From contig LANB01000001.1 of assembly GCA_000964245.1 (NCBI GenBank), positions 4,219,501 through 4,283,500 of the forward strand: DNA of 64,000 bases, given 5' to 3'. The notes beneath the pieces were generated by a model, which was given only the letters and a program-made list of their open reading frames with translations, ran no database searches and was not told the origin of the DNA. Every line of letters starts with the position of its first letter. Positions within the stretch are counted from its first letter, which is position 1. Positions 44,991 to 53,800 of this stretch are shown piece by piece. The position numbers and the translations under genes were made by a program. Source of the stretch: Cellvibrionaceae bacterium 1162T.S.0a.05 (lineage in GTDB: Bacteria; Pseudomonadota; Gammaproteobacteria; Pseudomonadales; Cellvibrionaceae).

Positions 44991-46247
44991 TTAATTAAGT
45001 GCAATTCTTTCGTGCGTTTCAAAACCAGTACTTTCAGAAACAATAATGGTGTCGCCTTTCTCCAAGCCACTGAGCACCTGAATATCCAGGCTTGAAGAGA
45101 CGCCGAACTGAATTTTTACCTGTTCGGCGTATTTATTGTTTTCATCCAGTTTATAAACGGTCATAACCTGGTTAGCTTGAGAAAATGCCGGGCGACGAAC
45201 AAATAGCGTATCCCTTATTTCCTCTATAATAATTTCACCGTCAACCGATAAATCTGGCCGTGCTTCATCGGGCAATTCCGCAGGTAATTCAACATCAACC
45301 TGTACGGTGCCATCAGTAACCGCCGGGTCGATGCGCGTTAATATGCCTTCGACTGAGCTAAAACGTGTATCAATCAGGACTTTCTGTCCGGGTTGTGCTC
45401 GTGCAGCAAGATATTCCGGAACTTCGAGTTCAGCAATTAAATCCCCCTTCTTCGCAAAGCGCGCAAGGTTATCGCCCACAGAAACCTGTTGGCCTAATTC
45501 GAGCGGCAGAGCCTGAAGTACTGCATCTTCTGGCGCGCGTACCACAAGCGACTCTTCCTGAAAAATGGCTCTTTGCAAGGTATTTTCGATTCGATTGAGC
45601 CTGGCTTCCCGCGCTTCTTTTTCTGCTTCAATGGAAGATAACAATTGTCGATGCCGTGCTTTATCCATTTCGATTGTTTTCTCCAGATTAGAAACCAACA
45701 ATTTTCGAGATTCAAAATCAATCATTGAAACGGTAGTGTTCCCCTTGGTGATTAATTCCGTTTCCGCTCGTAAGCGCATTTTTTCCAATTCGAAGTTCAT
45801 TTGGTTAGCGGTAATTTGCGCTTCCATATCCAGTACCGCAGTTGCGTGCTGCTCGTTTAGCGCCCTGATTTCGGCCTTGACCTCAGCCAATTCCCAGCGC
45901 AACTCATCGGCCTGACGACTGAGCTCCGGGTTCAACATTTCGACTATCACCTGACCTTTCTCAACCAATGCACCAGGCTTGACCAATATACGCTCTACCT
46001 TGCCATCGACGACACTGGACACCCAGCGAATGTCGCGTGGTGCAAGCACACCCGGCGCCGAGACTTTGACAATGAGCGTTCCAAATTCAACGTCAGCAGT
46101 AATAAATGTACTTTTATCTACTGAGAACAAGGTTAATCGAGCGCTGAAACTCAAAACCAATGTAAGCGCGACCAGCGAGAAAACAACAATCAGAATAAAC
46201 TTCCGACTTTTATAAATCGGTATATTTTTCTTTTTGACTATGTCCAC
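44991..46247 (-). CDS. HlyD-family membrane fusion (periplasmic adaptor) protein
   Basis: 418 residues: an N-terminal membrane anchor (FILIVVFSLVALTLVLSFSA), a split biotinyl-lipoyl domain (VVDGKVERILVKPGALVEKG and, after the hairpin, APEDAVLQALPLELGQQVSV), a coiled-coil hairpin of ~110 residues between them, and C-terminal beta-barrel domains. This is the adaptor of a tripartite exporter. An outer-membrane TolC partner is not encoded in the window and would have to come from elsewhere. 26 bp downstream of the oxygenase gene and 13 bp upstream of the ATPase. Confidence 0.9.
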   Translation of the reverse strand: MDIVKKKNIPIYKSRKFILIVVFSLVALTLVLSFSARLTLFSVDKSTFITADVEFGTLIVKVSAPGVLAPRDIRWVSSVVDGKVERILVKPGALVEKGQVIVEMLNPELSRQADELRWELAEVKAEIRALNEQHATAVLDMEAQITANQMNFELEKMRLRAETELITKGNTTVSMIDFESRKLLVSNLEKTIEMDKARHRQLLSSIEAEKEAREARLNRIENTLQRAIFQEESLVVRAPEDAVLQALPLELGQQVSVGDNLARFAKKGDLIAELEVPEYLAARAQPGQKVLIDTRFSSVEGILTRIDPAVTDGTVQVDVELPAELPDEARPDLSVDGEIIIEEIRDTLFVRRPAFSQANQVMTVYKLDENNKYAEQVKIQFGVSSSLDIQVLSGLEKGDTIIVSESTGFETHERIALN

Positions 46248-46273
46248 TTAAAAACCCCTCATAAATTCCCGAA

Positions 46274-47263
46274 TTAGTAAACCCGGCTATTTCCCATCGA
46301 CACAATCACCAGTCTGTCTCCGGTAAAGGATTTTCGACCGTGTGCGACGCGATAATTATCTACCAGCAACACATCGCCATTTTCCCAAGGAAAGAGAATT
46401 TCCGCCTGGTCATAGGCTTGGCGAATATTTTCGACATAGCTGTCTGGAATGGTCGATCCGTCACCAAAAAGCACCATATAGGGAAACTCTTCAGGTGCAA
46501 AAGCATTTGCCATAAATTCATAGTTTTGTTTCGGCATACTGGAGGTATGCCAAAAAGCAACATGGTTGAACCACAAGGCGATACCGCTTTTCGGATGACG
46601 ATGCACCGCTTGATTGTATTGGGTTGTGCGCAAAAGACTGGGTGAAAAGACCTCGAGCTCAAGTTCACGCGTTGCACATGCATGTTTAATAACATCCAGG
46701 TCTGTGCTTCCAAAACCTTGTTCCACCGACGGCCCAAAGCCCATACCAAAATTTCTGATCAGTTTCCAGCCCTTTCTATTTTCGAACTCCGTAATAACTT
46801 CAGGATCGATATACTCAAAAACTCTGGCCACATCTGCCAAAGGTGTTTGCCCACCAGTTTCCGCCGCTTGCAAGCAGTTAAAAAGCAGAATTTCCGGCGG
46901 CGAGTTTTCAATCGAAAGTTCATTGTGCAAGCGAATCACCTGATCCTTTGGAAATTCCGTCGAAGTCGCGACTTTTTCCGAAAGCTGCTTACGCGGCGTA
47001 GCCCCACCGACATATTCCACCTGGCTATCAATAAACAGGCTTACAATCTGTTCAAATTTTTCGACGGAATGAATATTAAAGCCGCGAAAAAGTATTGCTC
47101 CACTTTCAAGCAAGTCCCGCTTGATTTGCTGCATATTGTTTGAAACGTAGCTAGCGAGTACTTCGGGATCCTCACCAGCTTTATAAATTAGTGGGCAGCT
47201 ACCCTCGGGGCTAAATCGTGTTTTCTCTAGCTGTATTTTTTTTGTTTCGATTATTGTATCCAC
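46274..47263 (-). CDS. SyrP-like Fe(II)/2-oxoglutarate oxygenase, copy A
   Basis: TauD/TfdA-superfamily oxygenase, 329 residues, of the SyrP-like type that in NRPS pathways hydroxylates the beta carbon of carrier-bound or free amino acids. The iron site is visible as H-N-E in VIRLHNELSIENSPPEILLF and the distal histidine in DNYRVAHGRKSFTGDR; the following Arg would bind 2-oxoglutarate. GGATPRKQ and ALWFNHVAFWHTSSMPKQNY fit the family. It is 160 bp downstream of the SufS-like gene, the largest gap in the operon, and could have its own promoter. The substrate is unknown. Confidence 0.87.
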   Translation of the reverse strand: MDTIIETKKIQLEKTRFSPEGSCPLIYKAGEDPEVLASYVSNNMQQIKRDLLESGAILFRGFNIHSVEKFEQIVSLFIDSQVEYVGGATPRKQLSEKVATSTEFPKDQVIRLHNELSIENSPPEILLFNCLQAAETGGQTPLADVARVFEYIDPEVITEFENRKGWKLIRNFGMGFGPSVEQGFGSTDLDVIKHACATRELELEVFSPSLLRTTQYNQAVHRHPKSGIALWFNHVAFWHTSSMPKQNYEFMANAFAPEEFPYMVLFGDGSTIPDSYVENIRQAYDQAEILFPWENGDVLLVDNYRVAHGRKSFTGDRLVIVSMGNSRVY

Positions 47264-47423
47264 AATGACCTTCTTAACCTTCAGTTCTCTATATCCGCTA
47301 CGTTTTCTCTATTAATGGTGTTGGCTGTCAGCACTATCCTTTTCAAGCTATTTTTTCTCGCTATTTTTTGTGTCTTTTCGAGTATCTCAGACATGTGTTT
47401 TAACTGCTTACAGTGGCTTTGGT

Positions 47424-48641
47424 TTAAAACATAAAATCTCGTATTTCATCCAGAGCGTTGAAAAACTGACGAATCTCCGCTTCGGTATTGTAGATGTATG
47501 CTGAAATCCTCAGGACCTGACCCTGTGCATGCTGACTTACATAAGGTTGCGCACACAAAAAACCATTACGGCAGACAATGCCATAACTGTCGCTGATTAC
47601 CCTCGCTGCGTCATCAAGGCTTGGCGCACCAGGTATAAACAGGCTGATCACCGCACCCCGGTCCGCTGTGCTGTCGGTATTGATTACTTTTACATATTCT
47701 CTTTCCTGCGCCAGTGATAACATCAGTTTTCCCAGAGCGCGATCATGCTGTTGGATATTTTCGTAATCGAGCCTGTTTAAATAATCCAGTGCCGCACTAA
47801 GGCCATAAGCGCCAGCTATATGAGGAGTTCCGGCCTCAAATCGATGCGGAATTTTTCGCATTCTATATGCATTCGCTTCAACCCAATCCACAACTCCACC
47901 ACCGAGATTCACAGGTTCAAGTTTTTCCAATTGCTCCTTTTTACCGTAAAGGATTCCCATTCCGGTTGGCCCCAACATCTTGTGCGCTGAAAAAGTCAGA
48001 AAATCGATATCAAGTTGCCCGAGATTTACACGGCGGTGTGGAATGGATTGCGCCGCATCCACAAGGACAATGGCTCCCGCTTCCTTTGCCGCGTTCACCA
48101 ATAAATCGAGCGGGGCATACACACCCGTTACATTGGAACAATGTGTAATGGCAACAACCTTCGGCGCCTTTTTGAGCGCTGCAAAATACTGATCGAGGTC
48201 GAGATTGCCGTCTGCTTTTGTCGTAATTAACTCAGTGGTGGCATTGCGCACCCAAGGCAAAAAGTTCGAATGGTGTGAATCGTCAAACACCAGCACTCTG
48301 TCTTCTTTTTTCAGGCACAGCCCTTGCGCAACGAGGTTGATTGCCTCTGTGGTATTGCGAAGGAAAACCACTTCGTTGCCCGCGCAATTCAGTAAGCTCG
48401 CCACTTTGTAGCGTGCCTGTTCATAGGTATTGGAAACCAATTCAAGACTGTAACTCTTGCCACGATGTACATTTGAAGATATACCCAGGTAGTAGGCATT
48501 CATTGCATCGACCATCGCTTTGGGCTTGAGCGTGGTCGCGGCATTGTCCAGGTAAACAACCCCTTTACCGTCGACTTCGGTCTTAATACCGGGAAAATCC
48601 GGTCGCACTCTTTCAGCGAAGGCATCCATCTCAAACTGCAC
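47424..48641 (-). CDS. SufS-like class V PLP enzyme
   Basis: 405 residues, aligned over its full length with group II cysteine desulfurases: VVYLDNAATTLKPKAMVDAM, HHSNFLPWV, VLVDAAQSIPHRRVNL, the PLP lysine in FSAHKMLGPTGMGILYG, and CRNGFLCAQPYVSQHAQGQV where SufS has its active-site cysteine (RxGHHCAQP). The cysteine is kept, but the two His before it are replaced by Phe-Leu. There is no SufE, SufBCD or IscU nearby. In this setting it is more likely a dedicated biosynthetic enzyme (sulfur donor, beta-eliminase or related) than an Fe-S assembly enzyme. It begins two bases after the adenylation enzyme gene. Confidence 0.85.
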   Translation of the reverse strand: MQFEMDAFAERVRPDFPGIKTEVDGKGVVYLDNAATTLKPKAMVDAMNAYYLGISSNVHRGKSYSLELVSNTYEQARYKVASLLNCAGNEVVFLRNTTEAINLVAQGLCLKKEDRVLVFDDSHHSNFLPWVRNATTELITTKADGNLDLDQYFAALKKAPKVVAITHCSNVTGVYAPLDLLVNAAKEAGAIVLVDAAQSIPHRRVNLGQLDIDFLTFSAHKMLGPTGMGILYGKKEQLEKLEPVNLGGGVVDWVEANAYRMRKIPHRFEAGTPHIAGAYGLSAALDYLNRLDYENIQQHDRALGKLMLSLAQEREYVKVINTDSTADRGAVISLFIPGAPSLDDAARVISDSYGIVCRNGFLCAQPYVSQHAQGQVLRISAYIYNTEAEIRQFFNALDEIRDFMF

Positions 48642-48643
48642 GC

Positions 48644-49891
48644 TCAGGGACTCCTCTTTATGTATTGGAATTTTCCGGATCGGTCGGAAGGGATATAGTC
48701 AACGACTTCGAATTGCACATCGGCCTCCAGTAAGGCAGCAAGCTCTCGTACAATATCCTGCTCGTTGCCCGCGTGATATTTTTCTTCAACTATCATCTGT
48801 AAGACAAACCTGTCTTCATTCATTTGTTCCAGTCGATAGAGTTGCATCCACTCGGGGGCCCCAACAATACGGTCGATATTGGCGGGTGATATCAAGCCTT
48901 CATTACTCCGTTTTAGAAAATGCGATTCTCGGCCTTCAATCTGAACAATTCGCCCGCCATGAGCGCAGGAACACTGGGTCTCGGACACGCTGACGATATC
49001 ACCACTTCGGTAGCGCAAATGTGGCAATGCCCCCTGATCAATACTACTGACACAAAGTTCATAAAAATGACTCGCACCCTCTGCTATTCCTGTTGGTGCA
49101 ATCAATTCGATAAAAAAACTCTCATCATTCAGATGGATATGACCCTCCGGGCAGCGCATGGCCAACCACCCCATTTCCGAAGAAGAAAACAATTCAGAAA
49201 ACAGCGTGCTCTCCGGATAATAGCGACTGATATATTTGCGACTTATTGCACTCGCCGCAGAATAAGACGTTACAACAGGTATTGCCGGCGGCGTCAGCTT
49301 TCTGTTTTCGTACTGCCTGATTAAAAAGGCAAAGTGCGTTGGGTCAACATAAAAAAGATCGGGCTTGTACACTTCGATTTCTTCAATAGTACGATCAATC
49401 ATTTCTTTTGTTGTAGTAAGCAAATCATGGTAGACGGGCAAAACGAGCGTGCCATCCGCCAAGCGGCGATCTTCCATCGTACTATTTGGATTAGCACATT
49501 CAACGTCAGAACAATTTGGCGCCGCATAGCGACATATTTTGCGACCCGGTTTGGTGAACGCCTCAAAAATAACAGGATGCGCGCGTGCACATTCCACGGC
49601 ACGTTGTAACAAGTTCATACCGATTTCAAAGGTAACCAGCCTTTCACCTGAGGTTCCCGAGCTCTGGCTCTTGGTTAACATCGGATGATTAATTGAAAAC
49701 CCCTTGGCGAGAACGCCCAGAGGAAAGTTGACTCTGTAATCCTTTTTATTGGTAAAGGGTAGTTCCTGTAATAAATTAGAGGCATCCAGCGTCAGAGGCG
49801 ATACCCCCTTCTCGTCCAGCTTTTTCTTATAAAAAGGGACATTCTCGTAGGCGTACTCAACTTCTTTAATAAACCTGTCGATCATGTCCAC
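48644..49891 (-). CDS. PaaK-like adenylate-forming enzyme
   Basis: 415 residues, resembling phenylacetate-CoA ligases: VEYAYENVPFYKKKLDEKGV at the start, the phosphate loop TKSQSSGTSGERLVTFEIG, LFSELFSSSEMGWLAMRCPE (A5-like), RYRSGDIV and a short C-terminal domain ending DYIPSDRSGKFQYIKRSP. It has no fused carrier domain. It could activate a starter or side-chain acid, or make an acyl adenylate for amide or thioacid formation with the adjacent SufS-like enzyme. Its start overlaps the end of the upstream oxygenase gene by ten bases. Confidence 0.85.
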   Translation of the reverse strand: MDMIDRFIKEVEYAYENVPFYKKKLDEKGVSPLTLDASNLLQELPFTNKKDYRVNFPLGVLAKGFSINHPMLTKSQSSGTSGERLVTFEIGMNLLQRAVECARAHPVIFEAFTKPGRKICRYAAPNCSDVECANPNSTMEDRRLADGTLVLPVYHDLLTTTKEMIDRTIEEIEVYKPDLFYVDPTHFAFLIRQYENRKLTPPAIPVVTSYSAASAISRKYISRYYPESTLFSELFSSSEMGWLAMRCPEGHIHLNDESFFIELIAPTGIAEGASHFYELCVSSIDQGALPHLRYRSGDIVSVSETQCSCAHGGRIVQIEGRESHFLKRSNEGLISPANIDRIVGAPEWMQLYRLEQMNEDRFVLQMIVEEKYHAGNEQDIVRELAALLEADVQFEVVDYIPSDRSGKFQYIKRSP

Positions 49892-50844
49892 GCATACTCC
49901 TGAGAAGATCGGGCCATTCCGGTGAGCACACTGCGCTCTCCCTCAAAGGCTTCACGCCCATGACTAAAAAGCATGTTATCAAGCAAAAGTACATCTCCTC
50001 TTTCCCAGCGAAAGCTAACTTTATAAGCATCGTAAACGCGACGAATTTCCATGATAACGTCATCCGGAATCGCCTCGCCGTCGCCATAACACACGTTTCT
50101 TGGTAAGTTTTCGAGGCCGCGACTTTCCTTCAGGGCAAGACTTAGACTTTCGCCAATTGCCGATGCGTGAAAGAGATGCGCCTGATTAAACCAGACAGGG
50201 ACTTTTGCCACCGGGTGTACCCTGCTTGCTGGAAGTACCTGTTTAGTGCGTAGGTGATTTTCATCAACCCACTCGTGCACTATGCCATTCTGTTTACAGT
50301 AATGTGCGACCTCATCCTTGCTAGAGGTTTGATAGACCTCTTGCCAAGGCAAGTCTATATCCGAAAAATTTCGTATATACATCAAACTTCTCTTTTCGAA
50401 CTCATCGCGAATCGATGCAGGCATGTTTTCGTATACCTGTCGACTATCCGCAATGGGAGTTTCGCCACCGACCTCTGCTTCTTTTTGACAATAAAAGCCA
50501 ATACGCATCGGCCAAACATTGGTATATGCTTGCTCATTGTGCTGAACAATTTCCTGGTCTGCTCGATACTCTGTGGCTGTGTAGATATTGTCTTTCAAAG
50601 CCGTTCTTGGTGTTGAGCGGTGGTTGTAGGGCAGTAATTCACTGGCAAATAAACTCATTAATACACGGGCAAACTGTGTATTGCTACGGACGCCCAAGCC
50701 GCGAATAAGCAGTGCGCCCCTATGATTTAATATTTCATCGACTTCCCGACTGTGGTTTAACAACCAGTCTGCAATGCGTATGCGATTTGGCTCCAGGTTG
50801 AGCAGTATTTTATTCCCGGAAATACTGTCCAGATCAGACAACAT
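49882..50844 (-). CDS. SyrP-like Fe(II)/2-oxoglutarate oxygenase, copy B
   Basis: Second TauD-superfamily oxygenase of the cluster, 320 residues. H-N-E iron ligands in EIVQHNEQAYTNVWPMRIGF, distal His in NMLFSHGREAFEGERSVLTG. KVPVWFNQAHLFHASAIGES and GDGEAIPDDVIMEIR parallel copy A, but overall the two differ enough to have different substrates. The start overlaps the NRPS stop by 11 bases, so it is translationally coupled to the synthetase. Likely hydroxylates an amino acid building block. Confidence 0.88.
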   Translation of the reverse strand: MLSDLDSISGNKILLNLEPNRIRIADWLLNHSREVDEILNHRGALLIRGLGVRSNTQFARVLMSLFASELLPYNHRSTPRTALKDNIYTATEYRADQEIVQHNEQAYTNVWPMRIGFYCQKEAEVGGETPIADSRQVYENMPASIRDEFEKRSLMYIRNFSDIDLPWQEVYQTSSKDEVAHYCKQNGIVHEWVDENHLRTKQVLPASRVHPVAKVPVWFNQAHLFHASAIGESLSLALKESRGLENLPRNVCYGDGEAIPDDVIMEIRRVYDAYKVSFRWERGDVLLLDNMLFSHGREAFEGERSVLTGMARSSQEYAWT

Positions 50845-53800
50845 ATATATTCTCCATCACATCTTTTAATATTAGGTATTTAAGGCTCTTGGCAACATCA
50901 TCCACATAAGGAGGATTCATAAGGTCCGCATGCGAGCCTTTAACGAGCTTCAAATTCACAATGCCATTGCTAACTTTTTCCCAATCGAGAAACTTGGAAC
51001 GCTCACTCTGATTCCGAAACGTTTTTATCAGGTGAACATCAATACTGGATGCACTGGACTGGTGACACTTACTCAGTCTCTCAATATCACATAGATAATT
51101 CAGATACTGATTAAGATAGCGCTTGTCGATACCTTCTATGACCAGGTTTTGCTTGTGAATATGCTCCTCAATCATTTTCACACCAGCCTCTTGTGTCGAG
51201 TTCGCGACAAGTGACCAGTCAAAAGTAAAAGCAAGGTTCATTCTTTCTACATAGAAAGTAATGACCTCCTGTAACGGCTCTTGCCAGGATCGAGGCACCT
51301 CGTCGTCTTTAAGGAACAGAGGCGGCGCATCAATTACGCACAAACTTGCAATATGCTCCCCTTCCCTTTGTAACTGGCAAGCCAACTCATAAGCAAAGGC
51401 TGCACCGAGTGAATAACCCAGAAGATGGTAAGGACCGTGCGGCTGTATGGTTTTCACCAGGTTTTTGTAAAAGTCGATACATTCGCCAAGGGTTTCCGGT
51501 TTTTCATTCAGGTAGATTTGTGGTGGTTGCAAGCCGTAAAAATTTCCAAGATCAGTCAGGCGTTCAGACAGTTCACGATAGGCAAAGGCACTTCCCAGCC
51601 CCGGCGGCAAACAGAAAATATTTCTTTGGACCCTGGATTCAGAAAGCCTTACCAAGCATTGATTGTCGTTCGTAACTACAGTATCGCGCTCTTCGTTGCT
51701 GAATTTATTTTCTATCACTTCCGTCATGTCCTTCAGACTTGCGTGTTGAAAGACTTCCTTGATAGTCAGGTTCACATTAAATTGATCCGTTATCGCCGAC
51801 ACTAATCTAACAACCAATAACGAATGCCCTCCCAATTCGAAGAAGGAGTGATTACGTGAAATATTTCTCGGTGCATTAGGGAGAACGTCCCGCCAGAGTG
51901 CTGCCAGGTGAATTTCATTTTCCAGAACCGGAGGAACGAAAACGTCCTGCTCTTGATTGGCCTCAAGCTCGCGCAATCTGTTTTTATCTATTTTCCCATT
52001 AGGTGTTTTCGGAAAATCATTCAGTACAACAAAGCGCGTAGGCAACATGTAGAGCGGCAGTTGTTGCGCAATACGGGATTTTAGTTGCTCGATCAACGCA
52101 GACTCGTTTTCACACAAGAGGTAAGCAACCAGTTGGGCATTGTGTTCCAGAACAATAGCTTGTTCCACAAGACCGGTAGTTTCTATAGACCGTTGAATTT
52201 CGCCCGGCTCTATCCTGTAGCCACGAATTTTTATCTGGTCATCCAGACGTCCGTGAAATTCAAAGAGGCCGTCATCCCTTAATGTCACCTCATCTCCTGT
52301 CCTATAAAAACGTTCGCTAACCCCGGAGAGGTTGACATCAATAAAACGTTCGCGCGTTAAATCAGGGCGGTTTAGATAACCTTCGGCCAAGGCTCCACCG
52401 CCAATACAGAGCTCCCCTTTTGACCCGGGAGAACATATTTGGTTGAATGCGCCTAACACCAAATGCTTATAACCAGCCAGTGCACCGCCAAGGTAAATTT
52501 TACCGCTCTGCTCAATTTCACCTGTCTCTACTTTACGCACCAGGGACCATACCGTTGCTTCCGTTGGCCCGTAACAATTCCAAAGACTATCGAGCGTTTG
52601 TGACAGTGGCTTCGCCAGATTGACAGGAAGAGCTTCTCCCCCCACCAGACCAACCAAGTCTTTTTTCCCCTGCCAACCCGAGTCGAGTAGCATGGTCCAG
52701 GTTGAGGGTGTAGCCTGAAACAGCGTAATCTCTTTTTCGTCTAGCAGGCGCGCAAGGGTTTTCGGCTCACGGGTTTGTTCTTCATTGGCAAGCACCACCG
52801 TGCCTCCCTGAAGCAACACGCCGAATATTTCCAACACCGAAATATCAAAGGCAAAAGTGGTGATAGCCAACAGGCGCGTCGCGGGATTGAGCGCATTGTT
52901 CAACGCTTTATTCATACCGTGAAGAAATTGCAGTACGCTGGCATGGGATATCATCACACCTTTGGGTTTACCGGTTGAACCAGAGGTATAAATGACATAA
53001 GCCAAAGTCCCGGTTCGATCCGCCCTGCCTTGCTGACTCATCGCTGTTTGTTCATGCTTCGTCGTTTCGTCGCCAACAATCACAGACATGTGACTTAAGT
53101 CAGCATTGACAAGGAGCTTGTGTTTAACGAAGGAAAAGTTTTCATCCGTGCAGGTAATAATCAAATCGAGTTCCGTATCCTTCGCCATATAGTCGAGCCG
53201 GTCACGAGGATAGTCCGGATCCATTGGCAAATACGCTGCGCCTGTTTTGAGTACCGCTAACATTGATACTACCAGGGCGTAGCACCGAGGTAAGTGCAAG
53301 CCGACAATATCTCCCGGTCTTACTCCCTGATCCAACAAATGTCTGCTCAGCTGCGCCACATCTTCAGAAAGCCTTGCGTAGCTGTAATCCTGATTTTCAA
53401 TACTGAGGGCAAGCCGCTGCGAATGCGCTGACGCTACACTTTCAAATTCCACAGAGAGCGAAACAGCACTTTCTCCTGCAGGCTCCAGCGTTTGCAGGTA
53501 TTGCTGCACACAGCGATTTTCCCGCGGATTCAAAAAACCAAGTTGTGAAGTTCGCCAAACTGCCTGGTGCGTTTTTCCTTGTGATTCGATTTGCGGAATC
53601 AATGCAAGCAAGCTACCCAAATGCTCGGCCATATTTACGATGCTTTCCTGTTTAAATAAACTCGTGTCGTACAACCATTCCACTGCACCACCAGACTCAG
53701 CAGCCTTTTCGTCAACTGTGGCCGCGATGGTAAGGTCGTATTTGCAAAGCGTTTCATTTTCCGCAAGTGATTCAAACTGCAACCCGGGTAGATCCAGCTC

